From: CAVVUF01 sp963751425
GTDB lineage: Bacteria; Chloroflexota; Anaerolineae; Anaerolineales; UBA4823
Length of the DNA: 64,000 nt
Direction of reading: 5' to 3'
NCBI GenBank assembly: GCA_963751425.1
Contig: CAVVUF010000001.1
Coordinates: 1,178,001-1,242,000, forward strand
Shown: piece after piece, positions 42,645 through 51,559 of the stretch
How positions within the stretch are numbered: the first letter of the stretch is position 1
Layout: every line of letters starts with the position of its first letter
Position numbers and translations under genes: made by a program
The notes under the pieces: generated by a model
The model's database searches: none
What the model saw: only the letters and a program-made list of their open reading frames with translations
Told to the model about the DNA's origin: nothing

Positions 42645-43045
42645 CTACTGACTGTACTGATTGCCGTTTTCCTTAAACTTGGCCAGTAACAATTTTGCGG
42701 GTTGTGAAGCTCTACTCAATTTAACCTGTCGAATAAAGCCAGGAACAATTTTTTCGGATATTTCTTTACCCCATAAAAGTCTTAAGTATTTCTGATACAC
42801 AATATTGTTTTGATCGTTAGGTAATTCCGTTATTGCAAAGCGTAGCTTCAGATTTGTTTGTTTTATCACCACCCTGGGAATTGGAAAATGCCTTAATAGC
42901 TTATTCCTCCTATATATGTCTGCATACTGAAGACTTAGTAAATCCGATATAACGTTACTTTGAGTTAGAGCCTTTACAATACCTCCTAGCACTTCATCCA
43001 ATGAAGTGCTTTGAACCTTTTTTTTCTTTCTATTTGATCAGTCAT
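42645..43045 (-). CDS. hypothetical protein of DUF2589 operon, start region shifted
   Basis: 118 residues if started at the TTG of 43001 (LDEVLGGIVKALTQSNVI), about 133 if the ATG at 43045 (MTDQIERKK) is used. The latter needs nine rather than the observed eight A in the run at 43018-43025. Contains IPRVVIKQTNLKLRFAITEL, a beta pair like its neighbours. No named family. Confidence 0.5.
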
Positions 43046-43165
43046 GCCAAACACACCATTTATCGTAAAACCAATATGCTCTTAAATATCTGCAATTCAA
43101 CGATTTCTCGCTATGGCAAAAAATAATAAGCTTGATATTATCAATCCTCTTTTGCTACAAACAAG

Positions 43166-43777
43166 TTACTTCTTTTTTTCATCTTTGATAGCATCTTCCA
43201 GCATATCTAGTACTCTAGATAGTCCCGCAGGCATCGAATCCTCTACAGCGCGTACATGAATATCCAACGAATATTCACGTGCCTGCGATGCCTGGCTTGA
43301 TGAATTGTTCTTGTATGCGGCAGATACACGAACATCCATCTTAACCGGGGACCAAAAAGCACCAAAGGATCCTTTTGAACTCGTATCAACGGCAACACTA
43401 CTCTCTGATTTGCGAACTATGGTATCGGTTAGTTTTGCTTTGAAATCGATTGTCATTTCATCAATACGAATGTAAGGGATAGGTACTATTGAAAGAATTG
43501 GAATTGTAAGCGCAAAATCTGTATCGGAATTATTGGTTTCATCCCGTTTCTTATACTGAAAAGTCACGTAACGGAGTTCACCTGCATCAGCATTTTCTTG
43601 GGGGTTTTTGAATATCAGATCGTCGGCATTATTCAAATCTTGCTTAAACCCAACTTTATAGATGAATTCAATAGTAGATTGAGCAGCAAGAGCTTGAGCT
43701 TCGATAGCAGCTTTTAGAGGGGCTCCTATTAATTGAGAAAAGGGTATTTGCTTCAGTTCTTCTACAGCACAACTCAT
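43166..43777 (-). CDS. DUF2589 family protein (paralogue 1)
   Basis: 203 residues, intact. IGAPLKAAIEAQALAAQSTI, then YVTFQYKKRD, LTIPILSIVPIPYIRIDEMT, MDVRVSAAY, YSLDIHVRAVEDSMPAGLSR and VLDMLE. All are standard DUF2589 features. The start has GGAGGATAAGACA upstream. Second gene of the operon. Function unknown; the repetition of the family within one operon suggests subunits of one assembly (inference). Confidence 0.85.
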   Translation of the reverse strand: MSCAVEELKQIPFSQLIGAPLKAAIEAQALAAQSTIEFIYKVGFKQDLNNADDLIFKNPQENADAGELRYVTFQYKKRDETNNSDTDFALTIPILSIVPIPYIRIDEMTIDFKAKLTDTIVRKSESSVAVDTSSKGSFGAFWSPVKMDVRVSAAYKNNSSSQASQAREYSLDIHVRAVEDSMPAGLSRVLDMLEDAIKDEKKK

Positions 43778-43800
43778 TGTCTTATCCTCCAGTTCATAAT

Positions 43801-44022
43801 CTACAGTTGCAGATCTTCATCAAGATCCTGTAAATCCACTGCTGGTCTGCATTGGATAACTAGCTTCTTCTCAACAACAACCACCTTAGAAGCATTTGTT
43901 ATTGGTTTTTCCTTGAGCAACTTCTTTGCATTTTCTACGGTATCAACAATGCCAATCAGTGTAAATGCAGAACCGATTTTGATAACCGACCCAATATCAA
44001 AAATCAGAAATTCAGTTTTCAT
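43801..44022 (-). CDS. hypothetical protein, first gene of DUF2589 operon
   Basis: 73 residues. Starts MKTEFLIFDIGSVIKIGSAF and ends in an acidic tail DLQDLDEDLQL. Strong AAAGGAGTG site before the ATG and a near-consensus promoter 66 bases upstream. Alternating beta strands; no family recognised. Confidence 0.6.
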   Translation of the reverse strand: MKTEFLIFDIGSVIKIGSAFTLIGIVDTVENAKKLLKEKPITNASKVVVVEKKLVIQCRPAVDLQDLDEDLQL

Positions 44023-44087
44023 GTGAACACTCCTTTCACGAGATGTGGATCTTCTGCTACTAACCGAAGTCTAGTGACATCAATAAT

Positions 44088-44116
44088 ATTATATAGGAAT
44101 AACTCATGAATAACAA
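44088..44116 (-). promoter_or_regulatory. sigma-70-type promoter of DUF2589 operon
   Basis: Minus strand TTGTTA, 17 bases, TATAAT. The best promoter match found in the window. The transcript leader to the ATG at 44022 would be about 60 bases. Confidence 0.7.
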
Positions 44117-44224
44117 ATGAGAGTTTTGAAAGGGATTTCGTAGCTGTAGGGAAGATTAAAGATCAACCCCGCGAAGGTTGAGAATCTGCTTCAATGGAGG
44201 GCATCTTACAGAGGAGGTGCCCTG

Positions 44225-44333
44225 ATGAAAAGAGAAGAAAGAGACGGTGGCTCCGGTTGGGAGACTGAAGCCACCATGTACGAACAGGCGCAAGGGGGGT
44301 GTCCTGATAGCCTTAACGAACTGATGAGACGGG
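44225..44333 (+). pseudogene. N-terminal fragment of sigma-factor-like protein
   Basis: Reads REERDGGSGWETEATMYEQA and CPDSLNELMRR, the head of a sigma-70-like family I recall beside mobile elements in Chloroflexota. It breaks off after about 37 residues where the beta-helix gene begins. GAGGAGGTG lies before the ATG. Confidence 0.5.
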
Positions 44334-44339
44334 TCGAAG

Positions 44340-45572
44340 GTGTTGAACGACAACGTGGAGTTCTTTACAGTCTCAAACAACATCGTACACGACAACGACA
44401 ACATTGGCATTGACCTTATCGGATATGAAGGCACAGCCTCGAATCCTGCTGTGGACCGCGCACACGACGGAACAGTGGTTGGCAACCTCGTGTACAACAT
44501 CAACTCGTATGATAACCCCGCTTACGACGGAGAGCGAAGCGCCGATGGAATTTACGTAGATGGCGGCACACGCATTTTGATCGAACGCAACATCGTTCAT
44601 CACTACGATATCGTTTTAGAACTTGCGAGCGAACACGGAGACAGGGACACCAGTTACATCACGGTCCGTAACAATTTCATTCGCGACAACCTGCAGGTCG
44701 GTATCGCCATCGGTGGCTATGATACAGAACGCGGCAGCACCCAGTACTGCACCATCGTCAACAACACCCTCTACAATAACTTCACGCAGGGCGATTGGGG
44801 CGCGGAGCTCTATGTTCAATTTGACACGCACTACAACCTTATCAAGAACAACATCCTCTTTGCTAATGACTACACGATGTATATCGAAAGCTGGAGCGAT
44901 GTGATGACCGGCAACGTTGTAGATAACAACCTCTATTTTGCCGTGGGCGGTGGAACGGATGGAACATGGCGATGGAAGGATGTGACCTACTCGACATTTG
45001 ACGCATATCTATCTGGCTCGGGTAACGACACGGACGGCTTCGTTGGGCTTGACCCGTTGCTTATGGATCCAGCGAGCGGCGATCTGCCCATCAGCAGTGC
45101 TGGATCGCCAGCCATCAACGCAGGTGAGAACCTGCTTAGCGACCAGATGGGCATGACAGATATTGATGGTGAACTGCGCATCTTCGATGGTACAGTAGAT
45201 ATTGGCGCCGATGAGCTGGTAGACTATACCCCACCAATGATAAGCGTCACGGTCTCACCTGACTCCCTATGGCCAGCAAATCACAAATACAACACCGTAA
45301 AGGCTACCGTCAATATATCTGATAATCTTGACCCCTCTCCAACACTTACATTGATCTCTGTGGTCTCGAACGAGCCAGACAACGGTACTGGAGATGGTGA
45401 TACGGCAAAAGATATCGTGATTGTTGACAACTTGACTTTCCAACTGCGGGCTGAGCGTTCTGGTAATGGAAATGGTCGCATCTACACGATTACGTATCAG
45501 GCTATAGATTGGGCTGGAAACAGCACGTTGGCGACCGCCACAGTAACTGTCCCGCACGACAAAGGGAAGTAA
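44340..45572 (+). CDS. parallel beta-helix protein, N-terminally truncated
   Basis: 410 residues. Repeated right-handed beta-helix coils (VEFFTVSNNIVHDNDNIGID, ISYITVRNN-type, CTIVNNTLYNNF, YNLIKNNILFAND). Then a 'DIGADE' end cap near residue 290 and a C-terminal Ig-like domain (ISVTVSPDSLWPANHKYNTV). Such proteins are exported polysaccharide-binding or -cleaving enzymes, yet no signal peptide is present. The frame begins inside a helix coil immediately after the sigma-like fragment. The original start has therefore been lost by recombination near 44335. Confidence 0.75.
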   Translation: MLNDNVEFFTVSNNIVHDNDNIGIDLIGYEGTASNPAVDRAHDGTVVGNLVYNINSYDNPAYDGERSADGIYVDGGTRILIERNIVHHYDIVLELASEHGDRDTSYITVRNNFIRDNLQVGIAIGGYDTERGSTQYCTIVNNTLYNNFTQGDWGAELYVQFDTHYNLIKNNILFANDYTMYIESWSDVMTGNVVDNNLYFAVGGGTDGTWRWKDVTYSTFDAYLSGSGNDTDGFVGLDPLLMDPASGDLPISSAGSPAINAGENLLSDQMGMTDIDGELRIFDGTVDIGADELVDYTPPMISVTVSPDSLWPANHKYNTVKATVNISDNLDPSPTLTLISVVSNEPDNGTGDGDTAKDIVIVDNLTFQLRAERSGNGNGRIYTITYQAIDWAGNSTLATATVTVPHDKGK

Positions 45573-46091
45573 TAGACCTCTTACATAAGTGTTAGCCCAT
45601 TGCTCGTTTCTCCTCCAATTTTTGCGAATTTTGAAGACCAATTCGTAAAGATTAGCAAAATGTCGTGGGCGATAACCTCGCTATAAGAAGGATTCTGCGA
45701 CTTTCGCAAGAGGTCCAATTACAGTTGGGAGACGCGGTTTATGTGCCTCCCAACTTATAATACGCTCATGCAGATCTCCATCGGTAAATTACACGGTCTC
45801 TAACAAATTTCAACATCACGCGACATCTTCACCGCTCTTGCACTGGACCATCGTAACTGTCCCAAATCTGGTTGGGTAATTTCTGGGAAAAAGAGGTAAC
45901 CGTTGGATATTTTGTTGCTCTCAATCCAATAATTGGTCTATACTAATAGATGTAAGCAAGAGGTGATGAGCCGATTCGCATGATACTTGGATATAACGGC
46001 AAATGAGATGTTCTCGTTTGATGAGTATCCCACCGATGGTAAGCATGGTATCCCTCTATGCCAAGAACATGGTAAACAGCTTGAGATGAAG
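45573..46091. other. intergenic stretch with decayed small gene
   Basis: From 45978 a broken frame reads MILGYNGK, then EMFSFDEYPTDGKHGIPLCQ and EHGKQLEMKEVVVLDQIATR before a stop near 46139. It appears to be a small Cys-containing protein whose 3' end is also present at 46714. Nothing else recognised. Confidence 0.4.
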
Positions 46092-46150
46092 GAAGTGGTG
46101 GTGTTGGATCAGATTGCGACTAGAGATGGCTCCACCTAACCATGGTTGGG
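46092..46150 (+). repeat. direct repeat, left copy flanking STAY-GREEN gene
   Basis: About 59 bases, GTGGTGTTGGATCAGA...GGCTCCACCT...TTGGG. Matches 46714-46772 with a few differences. Confidence 0.7.
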
Positions 46151-46239
46151 CTATGTGTGGAATGATACGCTCTGACCAAATCCGGCGAATTGAGCTAGTT
46201 AGGTCACGAGGCGGACAGATATGAATTAGGAATCTGCTC

Positions 46240-46701
46240 ATGGAACATCTTAACCCTGAGAAACTCCACGTGACTTTTATTGACGGCTCCAATGCTGATG
46301 GCCCAATCACACCCAGAGCATACACGCTAACTCATTCTGATGCGACTGGGGATTTATTTCTTTCCATTGGCCTGCACAACAATCTTCCTCAGATATCTGG
46401 ACTTTACACCCGTCTAATGCGTGATGAAGTGTTGGCTGAATGGGAGGCAAATGAACAGATAATCCTGCATGTCCATTGCCATGTGAGTGGAGGCTTGGTT
46501 TTTGGGCCGTCAAAATGGCGGTACTCGATATTCAGATATCACCTGCGAATGGTTTTAGAGGCTTTCTGGTACGGCGACAAGAGACTAATCGAAATCTACC
46601 CCCAAATGGCGAAGGCGCCGATCATCGTGCACTTTCATGCCAGGGAGAAGAAACTAAATAAGTCTGAAGCCTGGGGTGTATTCGATGACTATAAGGTCTA
46701 A
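46240..46701 (+). CDS. STAY-GREEN (SGR) family protein, bacterial
   Basis: 153 residues, intact. LNPEKLHVTFIDGSN, RAYTLTHSDATGDLFLSIG, LMRDEVLAEWE, CHVSGGLVFGPSKWRYSIFR and PIIVHFHAR follow the whole STAY-GREEN domain. Plant SGR removes magnesium from chlorophyll a. Homologues occur in non-photosynthetic bacteria, and Anaerolineae members have been reported to have this activity in vitro; their natural role is unknown. Lacks the plant transit peptide and Cys-rich tail. Lies alone between two direct repeats. Confidence 0.9.
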   Translation: MEHLNPEKLHVTFIDGSNADGPITPRAYTLTHSDATGDLFLSIGLHNNLPQISGLYTRLMRDEVLAEWEANEQIILHVHCHVSGGLVFGPSKWRYSIFRYHLRMVLEAFWYGDKRLIEIYPQMAKAPIIVHFHAREKKLNKSEAWGVFDDYKV

Positions 46702-46713
46702 GCGAAAATTGTT

Positions 46714-46772
46714 AGAAGAAGTGGTGTTGGATCAGACTGCGACTGAGTTGGCTCCACCTGACCATTGTTGGG
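46714..46772 (+). repeat. direct repeat, right copy flanking STAY-GREEN gene
   Basis: Second copy of 46092-46150. Here the frame stays open and reads EVVLDQTATELAPPDHCWVC then EE and stop, so it is the better-preserved 3' end of a small CxxC protein gene. Confidence 0.7.
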
Positions 46773-46786
46773 TGTGCGAGGAATAG

Positions 46787-47068
46787 ATGCGACGCCAGGT
46801 TATCCTATTCCTCTTGGTTTTCACCATCACATTAGCAGCTACTTATGGCCTGTTAGCTTCCAGGACATCATCAGTCATTGACGGTATCACTGGTTTCAGA
46901 TTGATAGGTGGATGTAAGCTATATTACTTCACTCAGCCTGCTCAGCCCATGAATGCATGGGTGCTGGCTTGTCCCAGGACAGACATGATGCGACTATGGC
47001 CTTTGCCCATACAGCAGCCTTGGTTTGAGGATCGATGGCACAATAAACCAAATTTTCTAAACGGATAA
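46787..47068 (+). CDS. small exported or membrane-anchored protein
   Basis: 93 residues. The N-terminal hydrophobic segment ILFLLVFTITLAATYGLLA is a signal anchor. The short outer part ends MRLWPLPIQQPWFEDRWHN. A second copy of this ending occurs at 48640-48768. The ATG overlaps the end of the preceding repeat. Function unknown. Confidence 0.45.
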   Translation: MRRQVILFLLVFTITLAATYGLLASRTSSVIDGITGFRLIGGCKLYYFTQPAQPMNAWVLACPRTDMMRLWPLPIQQPWFEDRWHNKPNFLNG

Positions 47069-47078
47069 AGGAAATAAT

Positions 47079-47390
47079 ATGGAAACCATAAGTTATCCCA
47101 AGACTGTTAGCGAAGCCGTTGAAAAACTCATGTCCGAACTAAGCCAGGAAAACTTAGATAAGATCAAGAATTCTAGAAATTTAAATGAATTCCATCATGG
47201 TTTAGGAATGTATATCCGGAACCAATATGGCCTATGGGGGAAGAACCCCGAGCTGCTGGCAGATTGCCTTAAAGGGATTGAGAAACCGACCGATCCATCT
47301 AAACTGGAATATTACCATTATCAGCATCCTGATGAGGCATCGAGTATCATTATTCATGCTCTTTGGGAGAAACTGAATGAAAAAGTATAA
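47079..47390 (+). CDS. DUF6794-type protein
   Basis: 103 residues. YPKTVSEAVEKLMSELSQEN, EFHHGLGMYIRNQYGLWGKN and PDEASSIIIHALWEKL fit the DUF6794 pattern. Overlaps the start of the SUKH gene by 14 bases. Proteins of this kind often sit in immunity-gene clusters of toxin systems; role inferred. Confidence 0.6.
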   Translation: METISYPKTVSEAVEKLMSELSQENLDKIKNSRNLNEFHHGLGMYIRNQYGLWGKNPELLADCLKGIEKPTDPSKLEYYHYQHPDEASSIIIHALWEKLNEKV

Positions 47391-48526
47391 AGAACAAAAA
47401 GAACAAGTAGAAAGAATAAAACTTAAGCTTGAAGCTGCCAAGGCAGTTGATATTGATTTTAAGGTTTTCGGTGCAAAATATCATCAGTATTTCATTGGTG
47501 AGCCACTTAGCTCGAAACTGATTGACGACTTTGAGAGTAAATATCGTGTTTTTTTACCAGAATGCTACAAGTTATTCTTAACGGAAATTGGGAATGGTGG
47601 GTGCTCCGATCGTGACTCGGCCGCTGGACCTTTTTATGGGATTTATCCTCTGGGTTGGAATATAGATGAATTTAACCCCATATTCCCAAGAATTTTTGGA
47701 CCTTCCTAACATGATCTATCCGGATATGACGGATGATTATTGGGCTGGATTGAAAAAGTTCATTGAGAAAGCCGCTCATATTTCGGATGGGTATTATGAC
47801 AAGGCAATGGGGATGGTTTATGCTGGAATATTACCGATAGGTTCCCAAGGTTGTACTTACTTGCATGGGCTGCTCCTGAATGGAAAGTATGCTGGAAAAG
47901 TCGTCAATCTTGATGTGGAAAATCAAAAACCCCACTTCACCTTTGAAAATGATTTTCTCGATTGGTATGAACGCTGGCTGGATGAAATCATTTCTGGGGA
48001 TCTTCTCGCGGATAAATCAGCTTGGTTTGGTTATGTCATGGGTGGGGCTGAGCACGAGCTGTTGGAAAAATATATGAATTCATCAATTAATTCATATAAG
48101 CTTGATTGTTTAGAAGGGCTCCTAAATAAGGCAAAATTATCACCTGATATTTATCAAGCTGTAGAAAAGGAATGCTTTCATAGTTATGAACCATTGAGCT
48201 TTGTCGCTCTCAAGATAGTCACAAAAAATGATTATTGGCGGGCCAAAAACATATTAGCCCAAACTTATAAAAAAGCCCCTTTGCAGGTTTTTCAATGCGT
48301 GTACTGGTATGCGAGAAAGTCAGCAGAAGACTGGGTCGAGCAAATTCAGGACACATTATCGAAAAATGATATTGATGTTGAATTGTTTCGGTTCGCTACT
48401 TACTTAGCGTCAGAATGTAAGACGGATTTATCTGAATGGGTAGCACCTTTTATGGAAAATGATAATAAGGAAATTCAGTCGCGAGCAAAATATACTATTG
48501 AAGAACTGAAAAGAAGGAGCGAATAG
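47377..48526 (+). CDS. SMI1/KNR4 (SUKH) family immunity-like protein, frameshifted
   Basis: About 380 residues joined at about 47685. The SUKH domain shows LPECYKLFLTEIGNGG, FYGIYPLG, GILPIGSQGCTYLHGLLLNG and GKVVNLDVE. The C-terminal 150 residues are helical (LLEKYMNSSINSYKLDCLEG). SUKH proteins are widespread immunity proteins against nuclease toxins of contact-dependent and polymorphic systems. No toxin gene is visible, so this may be an orphan immunity pair with the DUF6794 gene. Confidence 0.75.
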
Positions 48527-48639
48527 TGCTGGAGACTAATTTATTTCACCATGACATTCTTAAATTCAATCGTCTACCCATAATTGTACGAACAGCGAGT
48601 TAGCCAAAGTCAACAAATAGATAACCGTCTTTTATGTCA

Positions 48640-48768
48640 CGTGTCCGCATGATTCGATTGTGGCCTCTACCTGTGCAGCAGCCGTGGTTTGAGGATTGGT
48701 GGCAAAAACCAAGCACATGGGGTATTATTCTGAGTGAGTACATGCAATTTGACATTCTTCCCTCATAA
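48640..48768 (+). pseudogene. C-terminal copy of the 46787 gene
   Basis: Reads MIRLWPLPVQQPWFEDWWQK followed by PSTWGIILSEY and stop. The first 60 bases match the end of the 46787 gene. No start or signal anchor, so it is a duplicated fragment left on the far side of the DUF6794-SUKH pair. Confidence 0.6.
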
Positions 48769-48790
48769 AATGATTAGAAGATAGGTTGAG

Positions 48791-50916
48791 ATGGAATATT
48801 TAGATTTCGATCTCATTATTAATTATAAGGAGAGTGATAGGTATCCCTTGGCTGTACTACGTTCGCCAGCAGGGGAAGCGCGGACTACGTTTCACTTACC
48901 TTTCGATGAGCTTGCTCTGGAGCGCTACAGGATAAATTGCAGATTGCGCTGCTGCGTTCTGGTGGTAAACGAAGACTGGCTCCTACCACGGAAGAGCAAG
49001 CCGCGCAGGATTTCGGAACGGCACTCTTCGAGGCGCTTTTCCCTAGAGATGTGCGAAGCTGCTATGATCGTAGCCTGGACGCGCAAAGGCACAAGGCAAG
49101 GGTCTGAGAATACGCTTGCTTCCAACCGCCGGACCTGGCAGCACTGCCCTGGGAATACCTATACGATCCCAGACAGGCTGAATACATTTGCCTATCTCAG
49201 AATACTCCGGTCGTTCGGTATATCAAAACGCAACAACCACCGACTCCGTTAGCGATTACTCCACCATTGCAAGTGTCGGGGATGATCGCCAGCCCAGATG
49301 ATCTGTCTTCCCTGGATGTGGAAACTGAGAAGGAACGCCTAGAACAAGCTATGAAACCTCTTCAACAACGGGGGTTGGCTTCCTTGACCTGGTTGGAAGG
49401 ACAAACTTGGCGTGATCTACAGCGCATATTACGCACGGGTATCTGGCATGTTTTCCATTTTATTGGTCGGAAGGTTTGTCAATCGACAGGCTGACGAGGG
49501 TCTGCTAGTGCTTTCAGATGAGCAGGGAAAAGCAGCAGCACCTCCGCGCCACTCAGGTTGCCCGATTACTCACCGATCATCCTTCACTGAGGCTGGCAAT
49601 GTTGAACGCCTGCGAGGGAGCCACCAGCAGCGGGGTTGATCTATATTCCAGCACAGCATCAATTACTGCATCACGGCGCGGGTTGCCAAGCAGTAGTGGC
49701 CATGCAGTATGCAATCACGGACGGGCATCGATCGAGCTGAGCCGGACTTTCTATGAGGCGATGGCAGATGGGATGCCCGTAGATGCAGCTTTAGCAGAAG
49801 CTAGGAAAGCGATCAGCCTGGAGCTGGAGAACAGCCTGGAATGGGGAACGCCAGTGTTGCACTTACGTGCTCCGGATGGGGTGTTGTTCCAATGCGCAAG
49901 CCAGGCAACAAAACCCCGACCAACTTGTAGTCGAACAACCGGACAAAAGGCTGGACGAGTCAGCGCAAGCGAACCTGGACAGGCAGCCGGCAATCCCAGC
50001 CCAGGAAGCAATTGCGACCCCAGTGAAAGAACACAAGCCTATGCTGACCGAAAAGACGGCGGAGCTATACCAGCGGATGACGAACCCGGACCTAACACCT
50101 ATAGATCGCATCCAGGCGGGAGATGAGCTAGATCAACTTGGCTGGCTGTCGGAAGACTTGTACACCTTCGTATCCATTCCTGGATCGAGCGAGCCTTTTC
50201 CATTGGGAGATACCCGGTGCGAACACCCAATACCAGCGATTTCTGGAAGCCGATGATTATGCTGACCCGCAACTCTGGCGAGGATTCCAAAGTATGATGA
50301 GAACTGCAAGCTTCAGGGTTATTTTGGTGAAGATGGCTGGCAGTGGCTGCGGAAAACCTGGGGTAAACAAAAACGGCACTTGCCAGAGGAGTGGAAAGAC
50401 GCCGATTTGGCATGCTGGCAAGGGATTTCCGGTGTTGGGGATCACTTGGTATGAGGCGAACGCGTATTGCAAGTGGCTGCATAAGAACTGGAGTGGAACT
50501 GTAGAATCAGAGCAAATTCCAATCTAATTTCCAAGTTAGTGCGCCTCCCGCTAGAGTCGGAATGGGTGCTACGCGGGAGGAGCAAAGCCACCGAAGCATC
50601 CCTGGGATCAGCCTGGACAAGTGAGCCAAAGATATGGCGAGATTATATCCGATGCCAATATGATCGAGGTGGCTTAAGCGCACAACGCCGGTTGGTATGT
50701 ATCCCTTGGGTGCCTCTCTTTATAATGTTTGGGATATGGCAGGGAATGTTTGGGAGTGGCAAGCTAATTTTTACGACAAAGATCGTGATTTGCTGGTTTT
50801 ACGAGGTGGCTCGTGGAGGATTGTGAGACCGCGTCCGCCTGTCATATCGCTACTTCCCTCACCTAGAGGATAATTTGAGCGGTTACGGTTTCCGGGTGTG
50901 TGTCCTCCCCGGTTAG
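48791..50916 (+). pseudogene. CHAT protease - SUMF1 (formylglycine-generating enzyme-like) fusion, multiply frameshifted
   Basis: About 700 residues if all frames are joined. It starts MEYLDFDLII; the CHAT (caspase-like) part has LRSPAGEARTTFHLPFDELA, WHVFHFIG near the catalytic His, and LAMLNACEGA with the catalytic Cys. The linker is Pro/Glu-rich. The C-terminal SUMF1/FGE-sulfatase domain has YPVTNTQYQRFLEADDY (joined), ITWYEANAYCKWLH, LPLESEWV, YNVWDMAGNVWEW, LVLRGGSW and a closing GYGFRVCV. At least ten frame changes. CHAT-SUMF1 fusions are known in Chloroflexota and other signalling-rich bacteria. The CHAT protease is thought to be an effector; the SUMF1 part here probably binds rather than oxidises. 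Confidence 0.75.
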
Positions 50917-51253
50917 GGTTTTGATTTCGGTTGGCTGGTGCTCGCCCTCACCCCATTCCTGTAGAGGTTGATCGGGATGCTCCGTCGTCCAGGCAATTCA
51001 AATCACTCACTAATACTGAACTATGCAGCCATCTCTATCGGATTTGATATCTTCACAATGGTTTTTGCGAATAGCCAGTTCACCTTCCATATCAGGCGAA
51101 TTCCCCCTTTGGACAGGGCTGCAGGCTGCTTTTCCGTGTGCAGTTCGTGTGCAGTTATGTCAGAAACCATCACAAACTGTGGATATTATGGACAAAATAC
51201 CGCCAGGAAAGTACGCCAGGGACGCACTACCCCCATATATACGGTATGGACAT
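50917..51253. other. intergenic stretch
   Basis: No gene seen. The sequence leads into the hairpin, tRNA-3'-like and terminator signals at 51254-51346. Confidence 0.4.
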
Positions 51254-51286
51254 CCACAACCACAACTGTGGATCAAGTGGTTGTGG
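51254..51286. repeat. perfect 10-bp inverted repeat
   Basis: CCACAACCAC, 13-base loop, GTGGTTGTGG. Its right arm runs into the tRNA-3'-like segment. Confidence 0.7.
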
Positions 51287-51312
51287 GTTCGACCCCCATC
51301 AGGCACCCACCA
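51283..51312 (+). other. tRNA 3'-end-like sequence (possible attachment site)
   Basis: GTGGG-TTCGACC-CCCAT forms a T-arm, followed by CAGGCAC as an acceptor strand and a nearby CCA. The 5' half of a tRNA is not found within 100 bases upstream, and the distance from T-arm to CCA is two bases too long for a normal tRNA. A tRNA-Arg-like 3' end left as an integration (att) site is a possible reading. Confidence 0.3.
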
Positions 51313-51317
51313 AATAT

Positions 51318-51346
51318 GGGAGATTCCTTGCGGATTCTCCCTTTTT
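51318..51346 (+). terminator. Rho-independent terminator
   Basis: GGGAGATTCC / GGATTCTCCC (one mismatch) with TTGC loop, followed by TTTTT. Lies just after the tRNA-like 3' end, as a terminator of an RNA gene would. Confidence 0.7.
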
Positions 51347-51559
51347 GTTTACCTGTGGGGGGTATATTTTGGGCAACTTGACCTGGTTCAGGTGTCATGT
51401 TGCAGTTTGGTGTACTCTGCTCCCAGCCGTGCATCAAGGACTAACATAAAAAGTGGCACAAAGATTTGGGGCAGGTCAAATAAAGCTTGCCAGTCAAATC
51501 ATATTGACTGGCAAGCCTTTGATGGATTAGCTGTTGAAACCGAGTTTATGTTTGGGATG

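Noticed and set aside
50950..51312. tmRNA or complete tRNA ending at 51312
   Set aside because: No tag-peptide frame and no 5' acceptor strand (GTGCCTG or GGGTGCC) in the preceding 350 bases; T-arm to CCA spacing is wrong.
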